Shown here in pieces: positions 11,578 to 19,146 of a stretch of DNA of 64,000 nt (its first letter is position 1; each line of letters begins with the position of its first letter). Location of the stretch: assembly GCF_001456955.1 (NCBI RefSeq), contig NZ_KQ758468.1, forward strand, positions 372,001 through 436,000. The letters are read 5' to 3'. The notes under the pieces are model-generated. The model ran no database searches and had not been told where the DNA came from. It saw only the letters and a list, made by a program, of their open reading frames with translations. The translations under genes were made by a program, and so were the position numbers. Origin of the DNA: Microbacterium enclense (lineage in GTDB: Bacteria; Actinomycetota; Actinomycetes; Actinomycetales; Microbacteriaceae).

Positions 11578-12962
11578 GGTCGATCCCAGACGAGTCGCGC
11601 CGCAAGGCCCCCGCGAAGGGCGCGGTCGAGTTCGAGCCGCCCGCCCGCCGCACGCATCAGCTGAGCGACGATCGCCAATCCGAGGCCCGAGCCGGTCTGC
11701 GTCGCGTCGCGCCCCGCCCGCCAGAACCGGGTGCCCATGCGCGCGAGGTCGTCGTCGGCGAGCCGCGTCCCGGAGTCCTCGACGATGAGGCGGATGCCAT
11801 CGGCATCCTGTGTGAGGCTCACCTGCACGCTGGCCCCGGCGCCGGCGTACTTCGCCGCGTTGTCGAGCAGCACATCGATCATCTCGTCGAGGTCGGCGCG
11901 TCCGCAGGGAATCGTCACCGCCGTTCCGGCATCGATTACGAGTCGAAGGCCCGCCGCTGTCAGACGATCGAGATGCCGCGAGACCAGCTCCCGGGCGGTG
12001 AGGGTGCACTCGCGGAGCGCCCCCTCGTCGCGGGCGACGTCACGGCCCTGCGACTGCGCCGATGCCCGGTGCTCGGCGTTGGCGAGCGTCAGCATCCGCT
12101 CCACCGTGTACTCGAGGCGGTCGAGGTCGTCGTCGACCGCCGCGAGATCGTCGGCGGCTTCGCCCTCACGCGGCAGACCGTCGATGCGGAGCCGGATGGC
12201 GGCCAGGGGCGTTCGCAGCTGATGCGACGCGTCGGCGACGAAACCGCGTTGCTGCTCGAGGCTGTTCTCGACCTCGGCGGCCATGGTGACGAACGCGCGG
12301 CTCAGTCGCCGCAGCTCCGGCGGACCCGTGGGCCGCAGCGGAGCGGGGTCGCGATGAGCCGTGACGGCGGCGACGGCGGCGTCCAGCGCGCGCACGGGGC
12401 GGAGGATCCAGCGCGTCCACAGCAATGACGCCCCCATCAGCGCGCTGAGCAGCAGCAGGCCGATGACGACGATGAGAGCCCAGGCGCGGGCCACATCCGT
12501 CTGCGCGCCCCGGAGGTCGACGCGCAGCACGACGACGCCGGTCGACAGGTCGCCCGCGGCGATCACCGGTACGGCCACGAGGGCCGTGCTCGGTCCCCAG
12601 GGGACGACGCGGGGGAGCGAGAGCTGCGGAAGGGCTCGGGATGCCGCGGTGACGAGCTCATCGACCTCCGCGTCGCGAACCAGGTCGCCGGCCGAGGCCA
12701 CGGCATCCGCGCTCTCATCGAGCACCAGCACGGATTCGGCGTACACGGCGTGGAAACGCTCGAGGTAGGACTGCAGTCCGTCGGCGTCGCCCTGGACCAG
12801 CGCGGTGCGGGCGCGCTGCACCACCTGGTCGAGGGCGGCGGTGCGTTGCAGGGCGAGTTGCTGCGTGCGCGAGTCGGCGATCGATTGCGCGACCGGAATG
12901 AGGACCGCGACCACCGCGATCAACCCGAACACGAGCAGCGGCAGCAGCACGCGCAATCTCAT
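11574..12962 (-). CDS. Sensor histidine kinase
   Basis: Membrane histidine kinase, 462 aa, starting at the ATG that overlaps the regulator stop (ATGA). Membrane segments at about residues 5-27 and 161-183 enclose a 130-residue extracytoplasmic sensor. HAMP-like sequence follows, then the H-box FVADASHQLRTPLAAI with phospho-acceptor H247. The ATP-binding lobe shows an N-box (VLLDNAAKY), LIVEDSGTRL and GSGLGLAIVAQLM. The layout resembles TctE-type kinases, which respond to carboxylates with help from a periplasmic binding protein. The downstream TAXI lipoprotein could play that part. The divergent MFS gene is the likely target. Confidence 0.93.
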   Translation of the reverse strand: MRLRVLLPLLVFGLIAVVAVLIPVAQSIADSRTQQLALQRTAALDQVVQRARTALVQGDADGLQSYLERFHAVYAESVLVLDESADAVASAGDLVRDAEVDELVTAASRALPQLSLPRVVPWGPSTALVAVPVIAAGDLSTGVVVLRVDLRGAQTDVARAWALIVVIGLLLLSALMGASLLWTRWILRPVRALDAAVAAVTAHRDPAPLRPTGPPELRRLSRAFVTMAAEVENSLEQQRGFVADASHQLRTPLAAIRLRIDGLPREGEAADDLAAVDDDLDRLEYTVERMLTLANAEHRASAQSQGRDVARDEGALRECTLTARELVSRHLDRLTAAGLRLVIDAGTAVTIPCGRADLDEMIDVLLDNAAKYAGAGASVQVSLTQDADGIRLIVEDSGTRLADDDLARMGTRFWRAGRDATQTGSGLGLAIVAQLMRAAGGRLELDRALRGGLAARLVWDRP

Positions 12963-13615
12963 CCGGCGCCCTCGCAGCGATACCCGACGCCCCGCACCGT
13001 CGTGATCGTGATCTCGGGAAGCTTCTGGCGCAGCTGACCCAGGTGCACGTCGAACGACCGCGATGAGGTGGCGTAGGCGTCTCCCCACACCTCGTCGAGC
13101 ACCTGTCGGCGCGTGACGATCTGCCCCGCGCGACGGGCGAGCGAGACCAGGATGCCGAACTCGTTGGGGGTGAGCGAGACGTCGCGCTCGCCCGTGCTCA
13201 CGCGCCGGGCCTCGATGTCGATGTCGACCGTGCCCACGCGCACATGGGTCGGCTCCTCGGGCGGGGTGTACCGCCGGGTGACGGCCACCAGACGCGCCAG
13301 CAGCTCGTGCAGGCGCACGGGCTTGACGAGGTAGTCGTCGGCGCCGAGGGACAGGGCTTTCACGGTGGAGTGCTCGTCGCCCCGGGCGGTGACGACGATC
13401 ACGGGCACCTCACTCACCGCCCGCAGCCGGCGCAGGGCGTCGAGGCCGTCCATGTCTTCCAGGCCCAGGTCGAGCAGCACGACCTGCGCGTCGCGATGGC
13501 GCAGCAGTACGTCGCTGCCACGGGCGACGCGCGTGCAGCTGTGCCCGGCGCGCTGCAGCGCCGACACGAGGGCTGCGGCGACGGAGCCGTCGTCCTCTGC
13601 GACGAGTACGTGCAT
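12959..13615 (-). CDS. OmpR/TctD-type response regulator
   Basis: A 218-aa response regulator. The start MHVLVAEDDGSVAAAL places the acidic pocket at residues 7-9 and the phospho-acceptor at D49 (VVLLDLGL); DDYLVKP supplies the conserved lysine. The C-terminal winged helix has SLTPNEFGILVSLARRAG, VTRRQVLDEVWG and SRSFDVHLGQLRQKL, ending VRGVGYRCEGAG. A longer in-frame start exists upstream but has no family match. The ATG lies 6 nt after a TACGAT hexamer. Paired TGTAAGG repeats between this gene and the divergent MFS gene are its probable binding site. Confidence 0.94.
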   Translation of the reverse strand: MHVLVAEDDGSVAAALVSALQRAGHSCTRVARGSDVLLRHRDAQVVLLDLGLEDMDGLDALRRLRAVSEVPVIVVTARGDEHSTVKALSLGADDYLVKPVRLHELLARLVAVTRRYTPPEEPTHVRVGTVDIDIEARRVSTGERDVSLTPNEFGILVSLARRAGQIVTRRQVLDEVWGDAYATSSRSFDVHLGQLRQKLPEITITTVRGVGYRCEGAG

Positions 13616-13621
13616 GCCTTC

Positions 13622-13627
13622 ATCGTA
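13622..13627 (-). promoter_or_regulatory. -10 hexamer for leaderless regulator mRNA
   Basis: TACGAT on the minus strand, 6 nt before the regulator ATG at 13,615, matches the leaderless spacing used elsewhere in the window. Confidence 0.5.
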
Positions 13628-13668
13628 GGCATGCCGGTGCGTCGAGCCGGGCGCCCGGCCGGATGCGA

Positions 13669-13687
13669 ATGTAAGGCGCATGTAAGG
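13669..13687. promoter_or_regulatory. Direct-repeat operator for the OmpR-type regulator
   Basis: ATGTAAGG occurs at 13,669-13,676 and again at 13,680-13,687, a period of exactly 11 bases. OmpR-family dimers bind tandem half-sites with about this period. The site lies in the intergenic region shared by the regulator operon and the MFS gene, so it could control both. Confidence 0.6.
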
Positions 13688-13804
13688 ATCCGGGCGGAAC
13701 CGGAGCAGCCGCACCAGGATGTCTGCATACGTCTCGTCGTCGCCGCCGGGATCGTGCAGCGGTGCGCGAGACGAGAACGAGTCCATCGACCGATCGGATC
13801 CTCC

Positions 13805-15187
13805 ATGTCAACGACGACGACACCGGCCACCACGACCACGATTCCGACGAGCCTGCGACGCTCGATCTCGAACACCCTGAAGGGCTCGGCGGGCAATCTC
13901 GTCGAGTGGTACGACGTGTACGTCTACTCGGTGTTCGCGGTCTACTTCGAGTCGCAGTTCTTCAGCTCCGACGACAAGAACTCCACGATCTACGTGTGGG
14001 CGATCTTCGCCGTGACCTTCCTCATGCGTCCGATCGGCTCGTGGTTCTTCGGACGCTTCGCCGACCGATACGGCCGCCGCCTCTCGCTCACCGTGTCGGT
14101 CTCGCTGATGGCGTTCTGCTCGCTGGTGATCGCTTTCGCTCCCACGGCGGAGATGATCGGCGTCGGGGCGGTCGTCATCCTCGTCTTCGCCCGACTCGTG
14201 CAGGGATTCGCGACCGGCGGCGAGTACGGCACGAGCGCGACCTACATGTCCGAGGCCGCCATGCCGGGCCGTCGCGGCTTCCTCTCGTCGTTCCACTACG
14301 TCACCCTCGTCGGCGGGCACGTGCTGGCGCAGACGACGCTGCTGATCATGGTGCTGACCCTCGACGAGGAGGCGATCACGTCATGGGGCTGGCGCGTCGC
14401 CTTCGCCATCGGCGGCGTCGCGGCGGTCGCGGTCTTCTGGATGCGGCGCACCATGGACGAGTCGCTGGAGAAGAGCGTCATCGCCGACACGAAGTCGGGC
14501 CGGTCGAAGGACTCGGGCTCGATGCGCGACCTGCTCGTGAACAACTGGCGTCCGCTGCTGCTGTGCTTCGCGGTCACCGCGGGCGGCACGGTCGCGTTCT
14601 ACACCTACTCGGTCACGGGCCCGAACATCGTCAAGACGGCCTTCTCGGGCGGCGACGTCGTCACCGGCACCGTCATCAACCTCATCGCCCTCACGGCGCT
14701 CATGCTCATGCAGCCGCTCGGCGGGTGGCTGAGCGACAAGGTCGGCCGCAAGTCGCTGCTGGTCTTCTTCGGCGTCGGCGGAGTGCTCTACACCTGGTTC
14801 CTCATCACGATGCTCCCGCAGCAGACCAACGAGTTCGCGGCGTTCGCGATCCTGCTGGGCGGTTTCGTCATCCTCACCGGATACACGTCGATCAACGCGC
14901 TCGTGAAGGCGCAGCTGTTCCCGACCCACGTGCGGGCGCTCGGCGTCGGCCTCGGGTACGCGCTGGCCAATTCGCTGTTCGGCGGCACGGCGCCGCTGCT
15001 GTACGCCGGAGCGCAGACCACCGAGCAGGTGCCGTTGTTCATCGTGTACGTGACGGTCATCATCGCCGCCTCGCTCGCGGTGTACGTCTTCGCGCTGCGC
15101 AACAAGGCGCCCAACTGGCTCGACGACGAACTCGTCATGCGCGAGGCGCAGCAGACGAAGACCCGCGTGCCGGTCTCGTCGCGCTGA
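13805..15187 (+). CDS. MHS-family MFS transporter, alpha-ketoglutarate permease-like
   Basis: A 12-helix major facilitator of the metabolite:H+ symporter type, 460 aa. The start MSTTTTPATTTTIPTSLRRS has no family match until GSAGNLVEWYDVYVYSVFAV, the KgtP-like first helix. FADRYGRRLSL is the loop 2-3 MFS signature, ARLVQGFATGGEYGTSATYM the helix 4-5 region, and LSDKVGRKSLL the second-half signature. It should import a carboxylate with protons across the cytoplasmic membrane. It is divergent from the regulator-kinase-TAXI operon with a direct-repeat operator between, so induction by substrate is likely. Exact substrate is inferred. Confidence 0.9.
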   Translation: MSTTTTPATTTTIPTSLRRSISNTLKGSAGNLVEWYDVYVYSVFAVYFESQFFSSDDKNSTIYVWAIFAVTFLMRPIGSWFFGRFADRYGRRLSLTVSVSLMAFCSLVIAFAPTAEMIGVGAVVILVFARLVQGFATGGEYGTSATYMSEAAMPGRRGFLSSFHYVTLVGGHVLAQTTLLIMVLTLDEEAITSWGWRVAFAIGGVAAVAVFWMRRTMDESLEKSVIADTKSGRSKDSGSMRDLLVNNWRPLLLCFAVTAGGTVAFYTYSVTGPNIVKTAFSGGDVVTGTVINLIALTALMLMQPLGGWLSDKVGRKSLLVFFGVGGVLYTWFLITMLPQQTNEFAAFAILLGGFVILTGYTSINALVKAQLFPTHVRALGVGLGYALANSLFGGTAPLLYAGAQTTEQVPLFIVYVTVIIAASLAVYVFALRNKAPNWLDDELVMREAQQTKTRVPVSSR

Positions 15188-15320
15188 CCCGACCGCGCGG
15201 GCGTCCCTCTTCCGTCGAGGGGCGTCCGCGCGTCCGCGCGAGACGGGGGAGGGATGCCATGTCACCCACGCCCACGCGGCGTCCAACGCCCCGGCGGCTC
15301 GATCTCTCGGTGCGCCGGGA

Positions 15321-15480
15321 CCCCGACGCGCCGCGCCGTGAGGTCCCTGAGCCTGTCGAAGGGACCGGCAGCCACGGGCGTTCCGTAAGGGTGAGGATGG
15401 CGTGCGGCTCGACGTTCTCGTCGCGCCGCGAGGTCCCCGACGCGCCGCGCCGTGAGGTCCCTGAGCCTGTCGAAGGGACC
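15321..15480. repeat. Two copies of a 48-bp repeat with a palindromic core
   Basis: The stretch beginning CCCCGACGCG at 15,321 recurs at 15,435, an offset of 114 bases. Each copy ends in a 25-base palindrome (15,342-15,366 and 15,456-15,480) with GGTCCCT/AGGGACC arms around an 11-base centre containing CCTGTCGA. A partial remnant (CCGTCGAAGGGA) follows near 15,488. Palindromes of this sequence class are dispersed in many high-GC genomes. Confidence 0.8.
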
Positions 15481-15529
15481 GGGAGCCCGTCGAAGGGAAG
15501 GGAGCGGACCGCCGCGATCCCGAAACGAG

Positions 15530-15557
15530 GAAAGCCCCCGCCGAAGCGGGGGCTTTC
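15530..15557. terminator. Bidirectional terminator between the MFS gene and tRNA-Ala
   Basis: GAAAGCCCCCGC (15,530-15,541) pairs perfectly with GCGGGGGCTTTC (15,546-15,557) around a CGAA tetraloop. It lies 9 bases beyond the 3' end of the minus-strand tRNA and faces the plus-strand MFS gene, so it can serve both. Confidence 0.8.
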
Positions 15558-15565
15558 TCTCTGGG

Positions 15566-15638
15566 TGGACCTGAGGGGACTCGAACCCCTGACCCCCTGC
15601 ATGCCATGCAGGTGCGCTACCAGCTGCGCCACAGGCCC
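15566..15638 (-). tRNA. tRNA-Ala (anticodon GGC)
   Basis: A complete cloverleaf on the minus strand: acceptor GGGCCTG with CAGGTCC including the G3:U70 pair that identifies alanine tRNAs, anticodon loop ATGGCAT with GGC at the tip, T arm with TTCGAGT, and discriminator A. CCA is not encoded (the sequence continues CCC). Confidence 0.95.
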
Positions 15639-15680
15639 GTGTTTTTTGTTTTCCGCCCCGTTCGAGGCAACTCCATGAGC

Positions 15681-16589
15681 TTACAACACAGTTCGCGACG
15701 GCAAGAAATCCGCGCCGCCGGGCGTGTCGCCGATGCCCGTGACGGCGTCGATGACGGCCCGGCGGAGCAGCTGCCCGCGCTCGCTCAGAGCCCGCTGACG
15801 GATGACGTACTCGGCCTTGCCGTCGGCGGTCTCGATGGCCACGGGGCGGTACCCCCAGACGGTCAGATCGTAGGGCGACGCCTCCATGTCGAGCGTGCGG
15901 ATGTCGCGTGCGAGGGCGAACGCGTCGAGCAGCAGCGTGCCCGGGACGAGCGGTCCGAGTTTGACCGCCCACTTGTACACGTCCATGCCGGCGTGGAGGC
16001 ACCCGGGCTGCTCGTGCTCGGCCTGGCCGTCGCGCGAAAGGAGCCGGCGGTTGCGCGGCACCGCGTCAGGGGTGAAGAAGCGGAACGCGTCGAAGTGCGT
16101 GCACTTGAGGTCGTGCGTCTCGACGACCGCGTCGGTGCCGTCACGGCCCAGACGCAGGGGAACGGCGTGCCGCACCTCGTCGGCACGGTAGGCCATCGCC
16201 CACTCGTGCAGACCGAAGCAGCCGAACTGCGCCGGACGGTCGCGCGTCGCCCGCAGCAGGTTCACGACCCCGCGGTACAGCGACCCGCGTTCGACGCGGA
16301 AGCGCGCGGCATCCACCTCGACGCCGTCACCGTGCGAGAGGTACCACCGCCACCCGGCGCGCTCCGGCGCGTCGGCGAGCACGACGCCGGGCCCGGGATG
16401 CCAGCGCCGGAGGACGGCGGGCTTGTACGAGTAGTACGTGAACAGGAAGTCCTCGACCGGATGCTTCTCGGCGCGGCTCGCGCGCGCACGATGGTCGGCC
16501 GTGAGCGCGTCGGCGCGCTCCGCGTGCGCGGCCGCGGCGGCGGTCCACTCCGCGCGGGTCAGCGTGGGGGTGTCGACCAGCGTGCTCAC
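15681..16589 (-). CDS. Putative 3-methyladenine DNA glycosylase
   Basis: A 302-aa actinobacterial conserved protein. The GTG at 16,589 overlaps the SRAP gene stop (GTGA). The recognisable block is EKHPVEDFLFTYYSYKPAVL followed by RRWHPGPGVVL, a signature I associate with proteins annotated as 3-methyladenine DNA glycosylase in Streptomyces and Microbacterium. Later blocks include FGCFGLHEWAMAYR and THFDAFRFFTPDAVPRN. I cannot see a classical helix-hairpin-helix or AAG glycosylase motif, so the enzymatic name rests on recall. Coupling to an abasic-site-binding SRAP protein fits a base-repair role: the glycosylase would make the site that SRAP caps. Confidence 0.6.
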   Translation of the reverse strand: MSTLVDTPTLTRAEWTAAAAAHAERADALTADHRARASRAEKHPVEDFLFTYYSYKPAVLRRWHPGPGVVLADAPERAGWRWYLSHGDGVEVDAARFRVERGSLYRGVVNLLRATRDRPAQFGCFGLHEWAMAYRADEVRHAVPLRLGRDGTDAVVETHDLKCTHFDAFRFFTPDAVPRNRRLLSRDGQAEHEQPGCLHAGMDVYKWAVKLGPLVPGTLLLDAFALARDIRTLDMEASPYDLTVWGYRPVAIETADGKAEYVIRQRALSERGQLLRRAVIDAVTGIGDTPGGADFLPSRTVL

Positions 16590-17296
16590 TCGACCGCTTC
16601 GATGAGGTCGGGGGAATCGTTGCGCACGTTGCCGACCGCGGGCGAGACGACATGGTCGTCGAGGGTCTCGGCGACATCGGGGGCGGCGTCGATCGCGGCA
16701 TCCAAGATGTCGCCGACGTTCTCGGTGGTGGGATCGAGCCACGCGTCGGCGAAGTCGGGATCCATGAACAGGGGCATGCGGTCGTGGATCGACCCGAGCC
16801 GTCCGATGGAGTCGCGCGTGAGGATCGTGCAGCTCAGCACCCATCGGGCCGGGTCGTCGTCGGCGAGCGCGGGGTCTTTCCACCACTCGTAGAGCCCGGC
16901 GAAGAACAGCGGCGAGCCGTCGGCCGGGTGGATGTAGTGGGGCGTCTTGCCCGCGTCGGTGGTCTTCCACTCGTAGTACCCGGACGCCGGGATCACCGCG
17001 CGGCGCTTGATGAGGGCGTTGCGGAACATCGGCTTTTCTTCGACCTCTTCGGACCGGGCGTTGAACGCCCGCGCGCCGATCTTGACGTCTTTCGCCCATC
17101 CGGGTACGAGACCCCACCGCGCGACCTCGAGCCGCCGCACGGGCGGCTCGCTCTTGATCGAGTCGAGCACGATGCCGACGCGCGAGGTCGGTGCGATGTT
17201 GTACGACGGCGGGGGCAGCTCGTCGGCCTCGACGTCGACGCGCAGCACCCCCACGAGCTCGGATGCCACATTGGCCACGACGAATCGACCGCACAT
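16586..17296 (-). CDS. SRAP domain protein (YedK/HMCES family)
   Basis: SRAP proteins crosslink to abasic sites in single-stranded DNA through Cys2. The start at 17,296 gives MCGRFVVANVASELVG, placing the catalytic Cys at residue 2 as required; longer in-frame starts would bury it. Other active-site parts are visible: the Asn in GARAFNARSEEV, the Glu in VIPASGYYEWK and the His in HDRMPLFMD. At 236 aa it has normal length. It is the promoter-proximal gene of a two-gene unit with the putative glycosylase. A TACGGT hexamer 6 nt before the ATG suggests a leaderless message. Confidence 0.95.
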   Translation of the reverse strand: MCGRFVVANVASELVGVLRVDVEADELPPPSYNIAPTSRVGIVLDSIKSEPPVRRLEVARWGLVPGWAKDVKIGARAFNARSEEVEEKPMFRNALIKRRAVIPASGYYEWKTTDAGKTPHYIHPADGSPLFFAGLYEWWKDPALADDDPARWVLSCTILTRDSIGRLGSIHDRMPLFMDPDFADAWLDPTTENVGDILDAAIDAAPDVAETLDDHVVSPAVGNVRNDSPDLIEAVE

Positions 17297-17302
17297 GCTT
17301 CC

Positions 17303-17308
17303 ACCGTA
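17303..17308 (-). promoter_or_regulatory. -10 hexamer for leaderless SRAP mRNA
   Basis: TACGGT on the minus strand is followed by 6 nt and the ATG at 17,296. Because Cys2 fixes the true start independently, this is one of the better controls for the leaderless pattern. Confidence 0.5.
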
Positions 17309-17377
17309 CGCGCACCCTCCGACATCGCGTCCGGCCGGGTGCGCCGGCGGCATCCGGCAACGCCGACCGCGGGCGGG

Positions 17378-18418
17378 TCAGGCGTCGCGCGAAATGACCC
17401 CGACGTCCTGCAGGCGGTCGAGCAGCGCCGCGCCGTCGGAGCCGGTCACCCACGGCACCTCTGCGGCGGAGTGGTCGTCGACCACCGTGCGCCCACCGGC
17501 GAGCACGGCCTCGGCGGGCAGCAGGCGGCGGATGGCGACGGCCGCGACGCTCTGCGGCCGTTCGATCGCGAAACCGGTGTAGATCGCATCGTCGTGCTGG
17601 CCGTCGTCGCCGACGAGCAGCCACTTCACGTGCGGGAACTCCTGCGCGATGCGGCGGAGGCTCACTTCTTTGTGGTCGCGGCCGCTGCGGAACCAGCGGT
17701 CGTGCGTCGGTCCCCAGTCGGTGAGCAGGAACGACCCCGAGGGGAACAGGTGCCGGCGCATGAAGCGCGTCAGCGTCGGCGCGACGTTCCAGGCTCCGGT
17801 GGAGAGGTAGATGACCGGCGTCCCCGGATGCTCGCGCGTGAGGCGCTCGAGCATCACGGCCATGCCGGGCACGGGCTGACGCGCGTGCTCGTCGACGACG
17901 AACGAGTTCCAGGCCGCGAGCAGCGGGCGGGGGAGGGCGGTGACCATGACGGTGTCGTCGATGTCGCTGACGACGCCGAAGCGCACGTCGGCGCCCACGA
18001 TGAACACGCGCGTCTCGGTCGGCTCGCTGCCCTCCACCGACATCGTCACGGTCTGCCACCCGGGCGCAAGCGTCGCGGGGAGCTTCGCGTCGATGACGCC
18101 GCCGCGGTCGGCCGCAAGGCGATGGGTGACACCGTCGATGACCACGTCGACCTTGGCCATGCCGACCGGCACGGCAGCGAAACTGCGCCACCCGCGGAGG
18201 CTGGCGAACTCGCCGGTGGACGTGCGCTTCTGCGGCGGGGCGATGAGCACCCGCCCGAGGACGCGGACCCATTCCTCGGTGCCGTAGCCGGGGAAGCCCA
18301 CAACGGAGGGCCGCAGGCCGCGGGCGCGGGCCCGCTTCTCGCGCCATCGGTGGAAGCGGCGCTCGAGGCGGGCGAACCAGAGCACCTTGACGCGGGTGGA
18401 GCGTGGAGATCGAGGCAT
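17378..18418 (-). CDS. App1-like phosphatase (DUF2183)
   Basis: A 346-aa HAD-superfamily phosphatase resembling the catalytic domain of yeast App1, a phosphatidate phosphatase. The nucleophile motif is SDIDDTVMVT (D152, D154, T156). Later motifs include VIYLSTGAWNVAPTL, GPTHDRWFRSGRDHK and LLVGDDGQHDDAIYTGFA, the usual DUF2183 blocks. There is no membrane segment. It follows the DedA gene by 5 bases and is probably in its transcript; the pairing with a membrane-lipid protein hints at phospholipid turnover, though the bacterial substrate is unknown. Confidence 0.88.
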   Translation of the reverse strand: MPRSPRSTRVKVLWFARLERRFHRWREKRARARGLRPSVVGFPGYGTEEWVRVLGRVLIAPPQKRTSTGEFASLRGWRSFAAVPVGMAKVDVVIDGVTHRLAADRGGVIDAKLPATLAPGWQTVTMSVEGSEPTETRVFIVGADVRFGVVSDIDDTVMVTALPRPLLAAWNSFVVDEHARQPVPGMAVMLERLTREHPGTPVIYLSTGAWNVAPTLTRFMRRHLFPSGSFLLTDWGPTHDRWFRSGRDHKEVSLRRIAQEFPHVKWLLVGDDGQHDDAIYTGFAIERPQSVAAVAIRRLLPAEAVLAGGRTVVDDHSAAEVPWVTGSDGAALLDRLQDVGVISRDA

Positions 18419-18423
18419 CGGCC

Positions 18424-19104
18424 TCAGTCTTTCACGTCGCCGTCCGCCTGTTCGAGGATCTGATCGTCATCAGCGAGGTGTCGGCGCTCCGCGCGCTCGA
18501 TGAGCTTCTTGCCCACGAAGACGAGCACGAGGAAGACGACCAGGATGCCGACGAAGATGTACCCGGCGTAGTGCAGCTGGTCCGCGAGTTCGCGGTAGGT
18601 GCCGGCCGCGGTCGCCGCCACCGAAATGTACAGCCCCGCCCAGATCACGCACGCCGGGGTCGTCCAGGCGAGGAAGCGCCGGTAGCTGTAACCGCTCATG
18701 CCCACCGTGAGCGGCACGAGCGAGTGCAGGACGGGCAGGAACCGCGACAGGAAGATCGCCAGCCCGCCGCGGCGGCGGAGGTACCGATCGGCGCGGTTCC
18801 AATTGCGCTCGCCCAGCTTGCGACCGAGCCGCGACGCCCGGATGCGCGGACCGAAGTAGCGTCCGAGCCAGAACCCGAAGCTCTCGCCGAGAAGCGCGCC
18901 CACCACCACGGCCGCCGCCAGCACGACTCCTTCGAGCGGCGACCCGACGGCCGTGCCCGCGACGATCACCATCGTGTCGCCGGGGACGATGAGACCGACC
19001 AGCACGCTCGTCTCGAGCATGACCGCGATGCCGGCGATGACGGTGCGCAGCACGGGGTCGACGTTCTGGACGACGTCGAGCAGCCACGTGAGGATCTCGT
19101 TCAC
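18424..19104 (-). CDS. DedA family membrane protein
   Basis: A 226-aa integral membrane protein of the DedA/VTT family, linked to flipping or recycling of lipid carriers and to proton-motive-force homeostasis. The GTG start gives VNEILTWLLDVVQNVDPVL. Family blocks are ETSVLVGLIVPGDTMVIVAG, GALLGESFGFWLGRYFGPRI and the re-entrant FLSRFLPVLHSLVPLTVGMS, followed by three hydrophobic helices and an acidic tail. A TAGGCT hexamer lies 7 nt before the start, back to back with the pabB promoter. Confidence 0.93.
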   Translation of the reverse strand: MNEILTWLLDVVQNVDPVLRTVIAGIAVMLETSVLVGLIVPGDTMVIVAGTAVGSPLEGVVLAAAVVVGALLGESFGFWLGRYFGPRIRASRLGRKLGERNWNRADRYLRRRGGLAIFLSRFLPVLHSLVPLTVGMSGYSYRRFLAWTTPACVIWAGLYISVAATAAGTYRELADQLHYAGYIFVGILVVFLVLVFVGKKLIERAERRHLADDDQILEQADGDVKD

Positions 19105-19111
19105 CCCCGTC

Positions 19112-19117
19112 AGCCTA
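19112..19117 (-). promoter_or_regulatory. -10 hexamer for leaderless DedA mRNA
   Basis: TAGGCT on the minus strand with 7 nt to the GTG at 19,104. It is only 17 bases from the divergent pabB hexamer, so the two promoters must share or exclude polymerase. Confidence 0.5.
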
Positions 19118-19134
19118 GAGCCGTCGCTCACCCC

Positions 19135-19140
19135 TAGCCT
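19135..19140 (+). promoter_or_regulatory. -10 hexamer for leaderless pabB mRNA
   Basis: TAGCCT followed by 6 nt (GGGAGC) and the GTG at 19,147. The GGGAG lies too close to the start to act as a normal ribosome binding site. Confidence 0.55.
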
Positions 19141-19146
19141 GGGAGC

